A program made the translations under genes and the position numbers. The notes below the pieces were generated by a model, which was given only the letters and a program-made list of their open reading frames with translations, was not told the DNA's origin and searched no databases. Of a stretch of 64,000 bases of DNA, positions 33,713 through 44,021 are shown piece after piece. The stretch is from Pseudorhodoferax sp032153935 (GTDB taxonomy: Bacteria > Pseudomonadota > Gammaproteobacteria > Burkholderiales > Burkholderiaceae_C). The first letter of the stretch is position 1; the number at the start of each line of letters is the position of its first letter. The DNA lies in contig NZ_CAXUQL020000001.1 of assembly GCF_964253035.1 (NCBI RefSeq), forward strand, positions 6,262,001-6,326,000. The letters are read 5' to 3'.

Positions 33713-33749
33713 GCGTGCCGCCACTGCATCCCGTGCAGTGGCGGCACGC
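33713..33749. promoter_or_regulatory. Perfect 16-bp-stem hairpin after the TRAP receptor gene
   Basis: Arms GCGTGCCGCCACTGCA and TGCAGTGGCGGCACGC pair without mismatch around a five-base loop (tcccg), starting nine bases after the dctP stop and ending 19 bases before the DctQ ATG. No T-run follows, so it is more likely an mRNA-stabilising or partial-termination element that keeps receptor levels above permease levels than a full terminator. Confidence 0.75.
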
Positions 33750-33767
33750 CCCTCACCGGAAGCTGCC

Positions 33768-34361
33768 ATGAACACCCCCCTGCCGTCGGCCACCGCCGCC
33801 GCCACCAGCGCGGCCGCCGCGCCGGTCGCCCTCGCCATCGACCCCACGCACGACCGTCCGCCGTCCACCCACTGGTACTCGCGCCTGTGCGGCGCGCTCA
33901 GCAAGGCCAGCCTGGTCCTGGCCATCTTCGGCCTGGTCGGCATCATCGTCAGCGTGCAGGTCCAGGTGGTCGGCCGCTACGTCTTCAACGACACGCCGAC
34001 CTGGGCCGAAGCGCTGGCGCTGCAGCTCGTGCTGTACGTGACCGCGCTGGGCGTGGCCGTGGGCGTGCGCGACGCCGGCCACATCGGCCTGGAGTCGCTG
34101 GTCTCGCTGCTGCCCGAAGGCTTGCGGCTCAAGATCGAGATCCTGATCCACGCGCTCGTGGCGCTGTTCGGCGGCATCATGGTGCAGAGCGGCTGGCTCT
34201 GGACCCGCCTCAAGTGGGACGAGCTCGATCCCATGCTGCAGATGCCCGTGGGCATCGACTACCTCTCGCTGGTCATCGCCGGCGTGCTGATCGTGATGTT
34301 CAGCATCGAACACATCGTCGCGCTGTTGCGCCACGAAGAAGTCGTGCCGTCCTGGTACTGA
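33768..34361 (+). CDS. TRAP transporter small permease (DctQ)
   Basis: The 197-residue membrane protein has a long Ala/Pro-rich cytoplasmic N-terminus (about 45 residues), then four helices. The DctQ signature is QVQVVGRYVFNDTPTWAEALALQLVLYVTALGVAVGVRDAGHIGLE. GGAAG lies ahead of the ATG; a GTG at 33738 inside the hairpin is rejected. It pairs with the DctM gene 13 bases downstream. Confidence 0.92.
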   Translation: MNTPLPSATAAATSAAAAPVALAIDPTHDRPPSTHWYSRLCGALSKASLVLAIFGLVGIIVSVQVQVVGRYVFNDTPTWAEALALQLVLYVTALGVAVGVRDAGHIGLESLVSLLPEGLRLKIEILIHALVALFGGIMVQSGWLWTRLKWDELDPMLQMPVGIDYLSLVIAGVLIVMFSIEHIVALLRHEEVVPSWY

Positions 34362-34374
34362 CCGAAAGAACAAC

Positions 34375-35673
34375 ATGGAACTGACCGTTCTCTCCATCGT
34401 CTTCGCGGTGCTGCTCGTGCTGGGCGTGCCCGTGGCCTTCTCCATCGGCCTGGCCTCGGTGGCCACCGTGCTGTATTCGGGCATGCCGATTGCCATCGTC
34501 TTCCAGAAGATGGTGGGCGGCATGCAGATCTTCTCGTTCCTGGCGATCCCGTTCTTCGTGTTCGCCGGCGAACTGATGCTGTACGGCGGCATCGCCGACC
34601 GCATCGTGCGCTTCGCCAACAGCCTGGTCGGCCATGTGCGCGGCGGCCTGGGCATGAGCAACGTGCTGGGCTGCACGCTGTTCGGCGGCGTCGCCGGCTC
34701 GCCGCTGGCGGACGTCTCGGCCATGGGCTCGGTGATGATCCCGCTCATGAAGAAGGAAGGCTACGACGCCGACTACGCGGTGAACGTGACCACCCACGCC
34801 GCCCTCGTCGGCGCGCTGATGCCGACCTCGCACAACCTGATCATCTTCACGCTGGCGACCACGGGCATCGCCTCGGTCAGCGTGTTCAGCCTGATCCTGG
34901 CGGGCGTGATCCCGGCGCTGCTGCTGACCATCTGCAACCTGATCGCTGCCTACTACGTGGCCGTCAAGCGCGGCTACCCCACGCGCGGCAAGTTCCCGGG
35001 CTGGAAGGAAGTGATCGTGTCCTTCCTGGGCGCCATGCCGGGCCTCTTGATCGTCGTGATCATCCTGGCCGGCATCCTGTCGGGCATCTTCACGGCCACC
35101 GAATCGGCCGCCACGGCCGTGCTGTGGGCACTGCTGGTCACGGTGCTGGTCTACCGCTCGCTGTCGTGGAAGGACTTCCTCAAGGCCTGCGCCAAGGCCT
35201 GCAAGACCACCGGCGTGGTGCTGCTCCTGATCGGCATCAGCTCGGCCTTCGGCTACTTCATGGCGCTGTACGAGGTGCCGCAGAAGACCGGCGAGCTGAT
35301 GCAGTCGGTCACCACCAGCCCGTGGATGATCTTCCTGATGATCAACGTGCTGCTGTTCGTGCTGGGCACCTTCCTGGACATGGCCGCCACCATCCTGATC
35401 TGCACGCCGATCTTCCTGCCCATCGCCCAGCATTTCGGCATGGACCCGGTGCAGTTCGGCATCGTGATGCTGATCAACTGCGCGCTCGGCCTGAACACGC
35501 CACCCGTGGGGGTCACACAGTTCGTGGGGTGTGCCATCGGCGGGGTATCGGTAGGGCAGGTGATGAAGTCCATCCTGCCCTTCTACGGCGCGTTGACGGC
35601 CTGCCTGATGCTGGTCACCTACGTGCCCGCGTTCTCGCTGTGGCTGCCCAACCTGCTGAACGCACCGAAGTAA
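34375..35673 (+). CDS. TRAP transporter large permease (DctM)
   Basis: The 432-residue polytopic membrane protein has DctM landmarks GVPVAFSIGLASVATVLYSG, IPFFVFAGELMLYGG, GGVAGSPLADVSAMGSVMIPLM and CALGLNTPPVGVTQFVGCAI. It catalyses sodium-coupled uptake of the acid delivered by the receptor encoded at 32736-33704. It is followed after 80 bases by an SDR gene, probably in the same transcript. Confidence 0.95.
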   Translation: MELTVLSIVFAVLLVLGVPVAFSIGLASVATVLYSGMPIAIVFQKMVGGMQIFSFLAIPFFVFAGELMLYGGIADRIVRFANSLVGHVRGGLGMSNVLGCTLFGGVAGSPLADVSAMGSVMIPLMKKEGYDADYAVNVTTHAALVGALMPTSHNLIIFTLATTGIASVSVFSLILAGVIPALLLTICNLIAAYYVAVKRGYPTRGKFPGWKEVIVSFLGAMPGLLIVVIILAGILSGIFTATESAATAVLWALLVTVLVYRSLSWKDFLKACAKACKTTGVVLLLIGISSAFGYFMALYEVPQKTGELMQSVTTSPWMIFLMINVLLFVLGTFLDMAATILICTPIFLPIAQHFGMDPVQFGIVMLINCALGLNTPPVGVTQFVGCAIGGVSVGQVMKSILPFYGALTACLMLVTYVPAFSLWLPNLLNAPK

Positions 35674-35753
35674 GCCACGGCCGGCAGCGCAACGGCCACC
35701 AGGACACCCAGCTGCCAGCCGCACCATGAACACCTGCAGAGACAAGGAACCGC

Positions 35754-36518
35754 ATGCAAGACCTCAAAGGCAAGACCGCGCTCGTGACGGGCGCCAGCAC
35801 CGGCATCGGCGCCGCCGTGGCGGCTGCGCTCGGCGCGCAGGGCTGCAAGGTGGTGGTGCACTACAACCAGAGCGAAGGGCCGGCGCAGGCCGTGGTCGCA
35901 CAGATCGTGCAGGGCGGCGGCCAGGCCGTGGCGCTGCGCGCCGACGTGCGCGACAGCGCGGCCATCCAGGCCTGCGTGGCGGCCACGGTGCAGGCCTTCG
36001 GCGGTATCGACATCCTCGTCAACAACGCAGGCAGCCTGGTGCAGCGCGCGCCCATCGCCGAGTTCACCGATGCGCTGTTCGACGAGGTGCTGCACGTCAA
36101 CGCGCTGTCGGCGCTGGTGTTCTGCCGCGAGGTGGTGCCGCTGATGCGCCAGCAGGGCCGCGGCGGCAGCATCATCAACGTGACATCGGTGGCCGCGCGC
36201 AATGGCGGCGGGCCCGGCGCCTACCTGTACGCCGGCTCCAAGGGCTTCATCAGCACCGCCACGCGTGGCCTGGCCAAGGAATTGGTGCCCGACCGCATCC
36301 GCGTCAACGCGGTCGCGCCGGGCGTGATCGCCACGCCGTTCCAGGACCGCTTCTCCACGGCCCAGATGCTGGAGAACTTCAAGGCCAGCATTCCCATGGG
36401 CCGGCTCGGCACGGCCGAGGAATGCGTCGGCGCCTTCCTGTACCTCGCTTCGGAACAACTCTCGGGCTACGTGACCGGCCAGATCCTGGAAGTCAACGGC
36501 GGCCAGTACATGCCGTGA
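35754..36518 (+). CDS. Classical SDR oxidoreductase
   Basis: The 254-residue short-chain dehydrogenase has the cofactor motif TGASTGIGAA (residues 12-21), NNAG (near 89), the catalytic Ser in NVTSVAARNGG and the Tyr/Lys of YAGSKGF. The C-terminus EVNGGQYMP is typical of sugar and sugar-acid SDRs. AAGGAAC precedes the ATG. Its stop overlaps the start of the next gene by one base (TGATG), so the two oxidoreductases are coupled. A sugar-acid dehydrogenase is likely; the substrate is unknown. Confidence 0.92.
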   Translation: MQDLKGKTALVTGASTGIGAAVAAALGAQGCKVVVHYNQSEGPAQAVVAQIVQGGGQAVALRADVRDSAAIQACVAATVQAFGGIDILVNNAGSLVQRAPIAEFTDALFDEVLHVNALSALVFCREVVPLMRQQGRGGSIINVTSVAARNGGGPGAYLYAGSKGFISTATRGLAKELVPDRIRVNAVAPGVIATPFQDRFSTAQMLENFKASIPMGRLGTAEECVGAFLYLASEQLSGYVTGQILEVNGGQYMP

Positions 36519-37525
36519 TGCGCATCGCCGTGATCGGCGCGGGCGTGGCCGCGCCACCGCATCTGCGCAGCCTGCACGACCTGCGCGGCGAAGCTGAGGT
36601 GGCCTGGGTCTGGGGCCGCGACCTGGCGCGCCTGGCTGCTGCCGGGCTGCCGGCCAGCGCGCGCACCACCACGCGCCTGGACGACGTGCTGGCCGACACC
36701 AGCGTGCAGGCGGCGCTGGTGCTGACACCGCCGCACACGCACCTGGCCATCGTCGAGCAGCTCGCCGCAGCGGGCAAGCATGTGCTGGTCGAAAAGCCGC
36801 TGGAACTCACGCTGGCGCAGTCCGAACGCCTGGTCGCCATCTGCGCGCACCACAGCGTGCAGCTGGCCGTGATGCTGCAGCACCGTGCCAGCCCGGCGGC
36901 GCGCCATCTGGCCGCGATGCTGCAGGCCGGGGAACTGGGCACGCTGCTGGGCGCATCGGCCTCCATCCGCTGGTGGCGCCCGCAAAGCTACTACGACGTG
37001 CCCGGCCGCGGCACGCTGGCGCGCGACGGCGGCGGCGTGCTGATGACGCAGGCCATCCACACGCTGGACCTGCTGCTGCACCTGACCGGCCTGCCCGCGC
37101 GCGTGACCGGCCTGGTCGGCACACGCCTGCACCGCATGGAGACCGAGGACACGGCGGGCGCGCTGCTGCAATGGGCCGGCGGCGCCATCGGCGTGATCGA
37201 CGCGACCACGGCGGCCTACCCCGGCTACCCCGAACGCATCGCGCTGAACTGCACCCGCGGCACCGCCACGCTGGAAGCGGGCGGGCTGCGTGTGGAGCGG
37301 GCCGGCGCCGAGCCGCTGCTGGTCGGCCAGGCCCAGGCATCGGGCGCGGGCGCCAACCTCATGGGCTTCGACCACGCGGGCCACCGCGCAGTGATCCAGG
37401 ACTTCCTGGCCGCGATCGCCGCGCAGCGCACGCCGCTGACGGACGGCGCCTCGGCCCTGGAGGTGCACCGGCTGATCGACGCCGTGCTGCGCTCCTCGCA
37501 CGCGGGCGCGCCGGTCACGCTGTAG
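36518..37525 (+). CDS. Gfo/Idh/MocA-family oxidoreductase
   Basis: The 335-residue protein has the Rossmann start MRIAVIGAGVAAPPHLRSL, LTPPHTHLAIVEQLAAAGKHVLVEKPLELT with the conserved EKP lysine, and GGGVLMTQAIHTLDLLLHL carrying the catalytic histidine region. Members oxidise or epimerise sugars and inositols with NAD(P). It starts within the stop codon of the SDR gene, and the pair may act in sequence on one sugar acid. The longer upstream reading overlaps the SDR gene and is rejected. Confidence 0.92.
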   Translation: MRIAVIGAGVAAPPHLRSLHDLRGEAEVAWVWGRDLARLAAAGLPASARTTTRLDDVLADTSVQAALVLTPPHTHLAIVEQLAAAGKHVLVEKPLELTLAQSERLVAICAHHSVQLAVMLQHRASPAARHLAAMLQAGELGTLLGASASIRWWRPQSYYDVPGRGTLARDGGGVLMTQAIHTLDLLLHLTGLPARVTGLVGTRLHRMETEDTAGALLQWAGGAIGVIDATTAAYPGYPERIALNCTRGTATLEAGGLRVERAGAEPLLVGQAQASGAGANLMGFDHAGHRAVIQDFLAAIAAQRTPLTDGASALEVHRLIDAVLRSSHAGAPVTL

Positions 37526-37541
37526 GGCGTCATTCCTGCGG

Positions 37542-37566
37542 GGCATGGCGGTGTTGCCGCAATGCC
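37542..37566. promoter_or_regulatory. Imperfect hairpin between the MocA-family gene and pyk
   Basis: GGCATGGCGG and CCGCAATGCC pair with one mismatch around a five-base loop. No T-run follows. It may act as a partial terminator or mRNA end within the long operon. Confidence 0.4.
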
Positions 37567-37567
37567 A

Positions 37568-37597
37568 TTGGTCAACGGGGCCTGCGGTGCCTAGAGT
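37568..37597 (+). promoter_or_regulatory. Possible internal promoter for pyk-eno-glycerate kinase
   Basis: TTGGTC, 18 bases, TAGAGT, 27 bases before the pyruvate kinase ATG in the 99-base gap, just after the hairpin. Weak -35; the TAG-type -10 is like other promoters in the window. Prediction only. Confidence 0.35.
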
Positions 37598-37624
37598 CGC
37601 CGCATCTGCCACCCACCGACCCGG

Positions 37625-39052
37625 ATGCCCCGCCCCATGCGACGCCAACGCCACGGAAAAATCATTGCCACGCTCGGTCCCGCCAGCTCGGACCGCGCCA
37701 CCATCGCCGCGCTGTTCGAGGCCGGGGCCGATGTGTTCCGCCTCAACTTCAGCCACGGCAGCCACACCGACCACCAGGCGCGCTACGACCAGATCCGCGC
37801 CGTCGAGCGCGAGGTCGGCCGGCCCATCGCCGTGCTGCTGGACCTGCAAGGCCCCAAGCTGCGCGTCGGCCGCTTCGCCGCCGGGCCGGTCACGCTGGCC
37901 GAAGGCGCGCGCTTCCGGCTCGACCTGGACCCCACGCCCGGCGACGCCACGCGCGCCCCGCTGCCCCACCCCGAGATCTTCGCGGCCTTGCAGACCGGTC
38001 ACGACCTGCTGCTGGACGACGGCAAGCTGCGCCTGCGCGTGCTGGCCTGCGGCGCCGACTTCGCCGAAACCGAGGTCATCGCGGGCGGTGCGCTGTCCGA
38101 GCGCAAGGGCGTCAACGTGCCCTCGGTGCTGCTGCCGATCTCGGCGCTCACGGCCAAGGACCGCGCCGACCTGGCCTTCGGCCTGGAGCTGGGCGTGGAC
38201 TGGGTTGCGCTGTCCTTCGTGCAGCGGCCCGAGGACGTGCAGGAGCTGCGCACGCTGGTGCAGGGCCGCGCCGCCATCCTGTCCAAGCTGGAGAAGCCCG
38301 CCGCCATCGATGGGCTGGACGCCATCGTCGCGCTGTCCGACGCCGTGATGGTCGCGCGCGGCGACCTCGGCGTGGAGATGCCGGCCGAGCAGGTGCCGCC
38401 CATCCAGAAGCGCATCGTGCGCAGCTGCCGCCAGGCCGGCAAGCCCGTGGTCGTGGCCACACAGATGCTCGAATCCATGGTCAGCGCGCCCGTGCCCACG
38501 CGGGCCGAGGCCTCGGACGTGGCGACCGCGGTCTACGACGGCGCCGACGCCGTGATGCTCTCGGCCGAGTCGGCCTCGGGCCGCTACCCGCGCGAGGCCG
38601 TGGCCGTGATGGACGCCATCATCCGCGCGGCCGAGGCCGACCCGCATTGCCGCACCGTGGTCGAGGCCTCGGGCTTCGCGCCTCAGCCCACCATGGGCGA
38701 CGCGATCTGCGCCGCGCTGCAGCAGTCGGCCGAGCTGCTGGGCGCGGCCGCCATCGTGACCTTCACGCGCTCCGGCTTCACGAGCCTGCGCGCCGCGCGC
38801 GAACGGCCGCACGCCTCCATCGTGAGCGTGACGCCCGACCTGGCCACGGCCCGGCGCCTGGCGCTGGCCTGGGGCGTGCATTCGGTGCATGTGCCCCACG
38901 ACGTGGACGACGTGCCCGGCATGGTGCAGGCCGCCTGCACGCTTGCGCGCGCCGAAGGCTTTGCGCAGCCTGGCGACACCATCGTGATCGCGGCCGGCAT
39001 GCCCTTCGGCAAGGCCGGCACCACGAATCTTCTGCACATTGCCCAGGCTTGA
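37625..39052 (+). CDS. pyk: Pyruvate kinase
   Basis: The 475-residue enzyme makes pyruvate and ATP from phosphoenolpyruvate. Seen are KIIATLGPASS, FRLNFSHGSHTDH, LLDLQGPKLRVG, the catalytic-lysine region ILSKLEKPAAIDGLDAIV, MVARGDLGVEMPAEQVP and ATQMLESMVSAPVPTRAEASDVATAV, then a C-terminal allosteric domain (about residues 350-475). ATG 37637 is an alternative start. It heads a pyk-eno-glycerate kinase set in a sugar-acid locus rather than a glycolysis locus, so it is probably a second, pathway-dedicated isozyme. Confidence 0.95.
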   Translation: MPRPMRRQRHGKIIATLGPASSDRATIAALFEAGADVFRLNFSHGSHTDHQARYDQIRAVEREVGRPIAVLLDLQGPKLRVGRFAAGPVTLAEGARFRLDLDPTPGDATRAPLPHPEIFAALQTGHDLLLDDGKLRLRVLACGADFAETEVIAGGALSERKGVNVPSVLLPISALTAKDRADLAFGLELGVDWVALSFVQRPEDVQELRTLVQGRAAILSKLEKPAAIDGLDAIVALSDAVMVARGDLGVEMPAEQVPPIQKRIVRSCRQAGKPVVVATQMLESMVSAPVPTRAEASDVATAVYDGADAVMLSAESASGRYPREAVAVMDAIIRAAEADPHCRTVVEASGFAPQPTMGDAICAALQQSAELLGAAAIVTFTRSGFTSLRAARERPHASIVSVTPDLATARRLALAWGVHSVHVPHDVDDVPGMVQAACTLARAEGFAQPGDTIVIAAGMPFGKAGTTNLLHIAQA

Positions 39053-39062
39053 GGAACCACGC

Positions 39063-40355
<1,293 letters not shown>

Positions 40356-40363
40356 GGCCTGCC

Positions 40364-41533
40364 ATGCAGATCCTGATCGCCCCCGATTCGTTCAAGGAAA
40401 GCCTCAGCGCGCTCGAAGTGGCGCAGGCCGTCGCCGCCGGCTTCAGCGAGGTCTTCCCCGAGGCGCACTACCGCCTCTTGCCCATGGCCGATGGCGGCGA
40501 GGGCACGGTGCAGGCGCTCGTCGACGCCACGGGCGGCGCGCTGCGCGAAGTCATGGTGACGGGCGCCACGGGCCGGCGCATCGCGGCCCGCTACGGCCTG
40601 GCTGCGGACCACAGCCTGGCCGTGGTCGAGATGGCCGCCGCCAGCGGGCTCGAAGCCGTGCCGCCGGCCGAGCGCGACCCGCGCAGCGCCACCAGCTACG
40701 GCACGGGCGAGCTGATCGCCGATGCGCTGGCCGCGGGCGCCCGGCGCTTCGTGATCGGCCTGGGCGGCAGCGCCACCAACGACGGCGGCGCCGGCATGCT
40801 GCAGGCCCTGGGCGTGCGCCTGCTCGATGCCGATGGCCAGGACCTGCCGCGCGGCGGCGCCGCGCTCGCACGGCTGCAGCGCATCGACGCCAGCGGCCTG
40901 GACGCGCGCATCGCGCAATGCCGCATCGACGTGGCCTGCGACGTGACCAACCCGCTGCTGGGCCCGCGCGGCGCCTCGGCCGTGTTCGGCCCGCAGAAGG
41001 GCGCCACGCCGGCCATGGTGGCCGAGCTGGACGCCTGCCTGCAGCGCCTGGCCGAGCGGCTGCAGGGCGACCTGGGCCAGGACGTGGCCGCGGTGCCCGG
41101 CACCGGCGCGGCCGGCGGCATGGGCGCGGCGCTGCTCGCCGTGCTGGGCGCGCAGCTGCGCCCGGGCAGCGAGGTGGTGGCCGACGCGCTGGGACTGGAT
41201 GCAGCGGTGCGCGAGGCCGACCTCGTCATCACGGGCGAAGGCCGCACCGACGGCCAGACCATCCACGGCAAGGCGCCCATCGGCGTGGCCCGCGTGGCGG
41301 CGCGCCATGGCGTGCCCGTGATCGGCCTGTCGGGCGCGCTGACGCCCGATTCCAGCGCCGTGCACGCGCACGGCATCGCGGCCCTGTTCAGCGCCGTTCG
41401 CAGCGTCTGCAGCGTGGAAGAAGCGCTGCGCGATGCCGCCGCCAATGTGCGCGCCACGGCGCGCAACATCGCCATGGCGCTGCAACTGGGCCAGCGCCTG
41501 GCTAGGCTTGCACCGCCGCCGGCCACACGCTGA
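40364..41533 (+). CDS. glxK: Glycerate 2-kinase (GarK/GlxK family)
   Basis: The 389-residue type-1 glycerate kinase phosphorylates D-glycerate at the 2-position. Hallmarks are MQILIAPDSFKESLSA at the start, MADGGEGTVQALVDATGG, GLGGSATNDGGAGMLQALG and ITGEGRTDGQTIHGKAP. Its product 2-phosphoglycerate is the substrate of the adjacent enolase, whose product feeds the adjacent pyruvate kinase. The longer upstream reading runs into eno and is rejected. Its 3' end overlaps the convergent LysR gene by 32 bases. Confidence 0.94.
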   Translation: MQILIAPDSFKESLSALEVAQAVAAGFSEVFPEAHYRLLPMADGGEGTVQALVDATGGALREVMVTGATGRRIAARYGLAADHSLAVVEMAAASGLEAVPPAERDPRSATSYGTGELIADALAAGARRFVIGLGGSATNDGGAGMLQALGVRLLDADGQDLPRGGAALARLQRIDASGLDARIAQCRIDVACDVTNPLLGPRGASAVFGPQKGATPAMVAELDACLQRLAERLQGDLGQDVAAVPGTGAAGGMGAALLAVLGAQLRPGSEVVADALGLDAAVREADLVITGEGRTDGQTIHGKAPIGVARVAARHGVPVIGLSGALTPDSSAVHAHGIAALFSAVRSVCSVEEALRDAAANVRATARNIAMALQLGQRLARLAPPPATR

Positions 41534-42392
41534 ACACGCGCTCGCGCAGCGCGGCCTGCAGGGGCCGCGCCGCGTCCTCGGCCCGCATGAGCAGCGACAG
41601 CGGGCAGGCGATGCGCTCGCCGTCCCAGGCCACGAGGCGGCCGGACGCCAGCAACTCCTGCACGCGCCGTTCGCGCGCCAGGCACAGGCCCACGCCGGCT
41701 TGCACCAGGTCGAGCATGGAGGACTCCTGGTCGGCCTCGGCCACGGTCTGGCGCGACAGGCCGCGCTGGCGCAGCAGCCGCTCCATGATGGCGGTCTGCG
41801 AACTGCCGCGCACCGTGCCGATCCAGGGCAACGCCGCTAGTGCCGCCCAGTCCTGCCCCATCACGCGCGGCGCCCAGACCGGCGGCAGCACCACGGCATA
41901 GGACTCCAGGCCGAGCGTGATGGCCGAGACGTCGGCCTCGTCCACCTCACCCAGGAAGAAGCAGGCATCGAGCTCGCCCGCCTTGAGCTGCTGCAGCACC
42001 GAGCCAGAGATGCCGTGCGCCAGCCGCACGTCCACCTGAGGGCAGTGCTGCTGCATCTCGCTGAGCAGCTCGCCCAGCCGGATCGAGGCCGGATCGACGA
42101 TGGTGCCCAGCCGCAAGGTGCCCGACAGCTGGCCCTGCAGCTGCCGCGCGGCCTGGGCAAGTTCGGCCGCGGCGTCCAGCGTGCGCTGGGCCAGCGGCAG
42201 CAGGCGCCGGCCGATGGCGCTGGGCGCCATGCCGGTCGTGGTACGGTCGAACAGCGGGCCGCCCAGCTCCTCTTCGAGCGCCTTGAGCTGCTTGGACACC
42301 GCCGATTGCGTCAAATGCAGTTGCTCGGCCGCCCGAGTCACATGGCCGACACGGGCGACAGCGACGAAGGCGCGCAGTTGGTAGATTTCCAT
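41502..42392 (-). CDS. LysR-type regulator
   Basis: The 296-residue protein has the N-terminal LysR helix-turn-helix (MEIYQLRAFVAVARVGHVTRAAEQLHLTQSAVSKQLKALE, standard pattern) and an effector domain to about 290. It is divergent from the ThDP-enzyme gene across 81 bases, which makes that gene the probable target. The substrate or inducer is unknown. Confidence 0.93.
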   Translation of the reverse strand: MEIYQLRAFVAVARVGHVTRAAEQLHLTQSAVSKQLKALEEELGGPLFDRTTTGMAPSAIGRRLLPLAQRTLDAAAELAQAARQLQGQLSGTLRLGTIVDPASIRLGELLSEMQQHCPQVDVRLAHGISGSVLQQLKAGELDACFFLGEVDEADVSAITLGLESYAVVLPPVWAPRVMGQDWAALAALPWIGTVRGSSQTAIMERLLRQRGLSRQTVAEADQESSMLDLVQAGVGLCLARERRVQELLASGRLVAWDGERIACPLSLLMRAEDAARPLQAALRERVFSVWPAAVQA

Positions 42393-42473
42393 GTTCCGGG
42401 GTCTCGGCTTGCCGCGGCAGTTTGACACACGGCCCCCGCTCTTTCCCATCCATTCCACACAAGGAGTTCGCTG

Positions 42474-44018
42474 ATGAACGGCGCCCACAGTCTCGTCCAC
42501 ACCTTGCTCGCCGCCGGCGTCGACACCTGCTTCGCCAACCCCGGCACCAGCGAGATGCACTTCGTCGCCGCGCTGGACCAGATCCCCGGCATGGACTGCG
42601 TGCTGGGCCTGCAGGAGAACGTGGTCACCGGCATGGCCGACGGTTACTGGCGCATCGCGCGCAAGCCGGCCTGCACGCTGCTGCACTGCGGCCCGGGCCT
42701 GGCCAATGGCCTGGCCAACCTGCACAACGCGCGCCGCGCGCATGCCGGCATCGTCAACATCGTGGGCGACCAGGCGACCTACCACCGGCCGCACGACGCG
42801 CCGCTGACGGCCGATACCGAGGCGCTGGCCCGCACCGTCTCGGCCTGGGTGCGCACCAGCACACGCGCCGAGGACGTGGGCCGCGACGCGGCCGCCGCCG
42901 TGCAGGCCGCGCGCAGCGGGCCGGGCCAGGTGGCCACGCTGATCCTGCCCTCCGATGCCTCGTGGAACGAGGGCGCCGCCGCGGCCGAGGCGCTGGCCGT
43001 GCCCGCGCTGGCCCCGCTGGACCCGTTCGCCATCGACAACGCCGCGCGCGTGCTGCGCACGGCCGGCCGCGACACGCTGATCCTCTTGGCCGACAGCGCC
43101 GTGCGCGGCCCGGCCCAGGCCCTGGCCTGGCGCGTGGCCCAGGCCACGGGCGCCACGCTGCTGGCCGACTTCATGAACGCCCATGTGGAGCGCGGCCGCG
43201 GCCGCCTGCCGCTCGAACGCGTGCCCTATGTCACCGACCTGGCCATCAAGACGCTGGCGCGCTTCCGGCACATCGTGCTGGTCGGCGCCAAGCCGCCCGT
43301 GGGCTTCTTCGCCTACCCGGGCAAGCCGTCGACGCAGTACGCGCCCGAGGCGCAGCTGCACCGGCTCTCGCGCCTGGACCAGGATCCCACGGCCGCGCTG
43401 CGCGCGCTGGTGGAGGCGCTGAACGCGCCCGAGGTGGCGCTGCCCGACCCCGGCCCGCGGCCCGAACCCGCGCATGGCAAGCCCACGCCCGAGGGCCTGG
43501 CGCAGACCGTGGCCGCGCTGATGCCCGAGCACGCCATCGTCTCCGACGAGAGCGTGTCCTTCGGCCGCGGCTTCTACGCCCACACGCAGGCCGCGCCCGC
43601 GCACGACTGGCTGCACCTGGCCGGCGGCGCCATCGGCGACGGCCTGCCCGTGGCCACGGGCGCGGCCATCGCCGGCAAGCGCCAGCGCCGCGTGATCAGC
43701 CTGCAGGCCGACGGCTCGGCCATGTACTCGCTGCAATCGCTGTGGACGCAGGCGCGCGAGCAACTGCCCTGCACCACCATCGTGCTGTCCAACCGCAAGT
43801 ACAACATCCTGATCGGCGAGTACGCGGGGGTGGGCGCCACGCCGGGCGCCACCGCCATGCGCATGCTGGACCTGGGCAATCCCGACATCGACTGGGTGCG
43901 TCTGGCCGGCGGCATGGGCGTGGAGGCCGCGCGCGCCGAGACGCTGGAGCAGTGCGCCGACCTGCTGCGCGCGAGCTTTTCGCGCAAGGGGCCGTTCCTG
44001 ATCGAGCTGGTGATCTGA
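42474..44018 (+). CDS. ThDP-dependent enzyme, acetolactate synthase/benzoylformate decarboxylase-like
   Basis: The 514-residue enzyme has three ThDP-fold domains. The catalytic Glu is in LGLQENVVTGMADGYWR (near residue 48), and the ThDP/Mg motif runs QADGSAMYSLQSLWT to VLSNRKYNIL. It is shorter than true acetolactate synthases (about 560-590) and lacks the features of glyoxylate carboligase, where that Glu is Val. Decarboxylase or carboligase action on a 2-oxo acid is likely. CAAGGAGTTCGCTG precedes the ATG. It may work with sugar-acid products of the upstream cluster, but this is unproven. Confidence 0.88.
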   Translation: MNGAHSLVHTLLAAGVDTCFANPGTSEMHFVAALDQIPGMDCVLGLQENVVTGMADGYWRIARKPACTLLHCGPGLANGLANLHNARRAHAGIVNIVGDQATYHRPHDAPLTADTEALARTVSAWVRTSTRAEDVGRDAAAAVQAARSGPGQVATLILPSDASWNEGAAAAEALAVPALAPLDPFAIDNAARVLRTAGRDTLILLADSAVRGPAQALAWRVAQATGATLLADFMNAHVERGRGRLPLERVPYVTDLAIKTLARFRHIVLVGAKPPVGFFAYPGKPSTQYAPEAQLHRLSRLDQDPTAALRALVEALNAPEVALPDPGPRPEPAHGKPTPEGLAQTVAALMPEHAIVSDESVSFGRGFYAHTQAAPAHDWLHLAGGAIGDGLPVATGAAIAGKRQRRVISLQADGSAMYSLQSLWTQAREQLPCTTIVLSNRKYNILIGEYAGVGATPGATAMRMLDLGNPDIDWVRLAGGMGVEAARAETLEQCADLLRASFSRKGPFLIELVI

Positions 44019-44021
44019 GGC

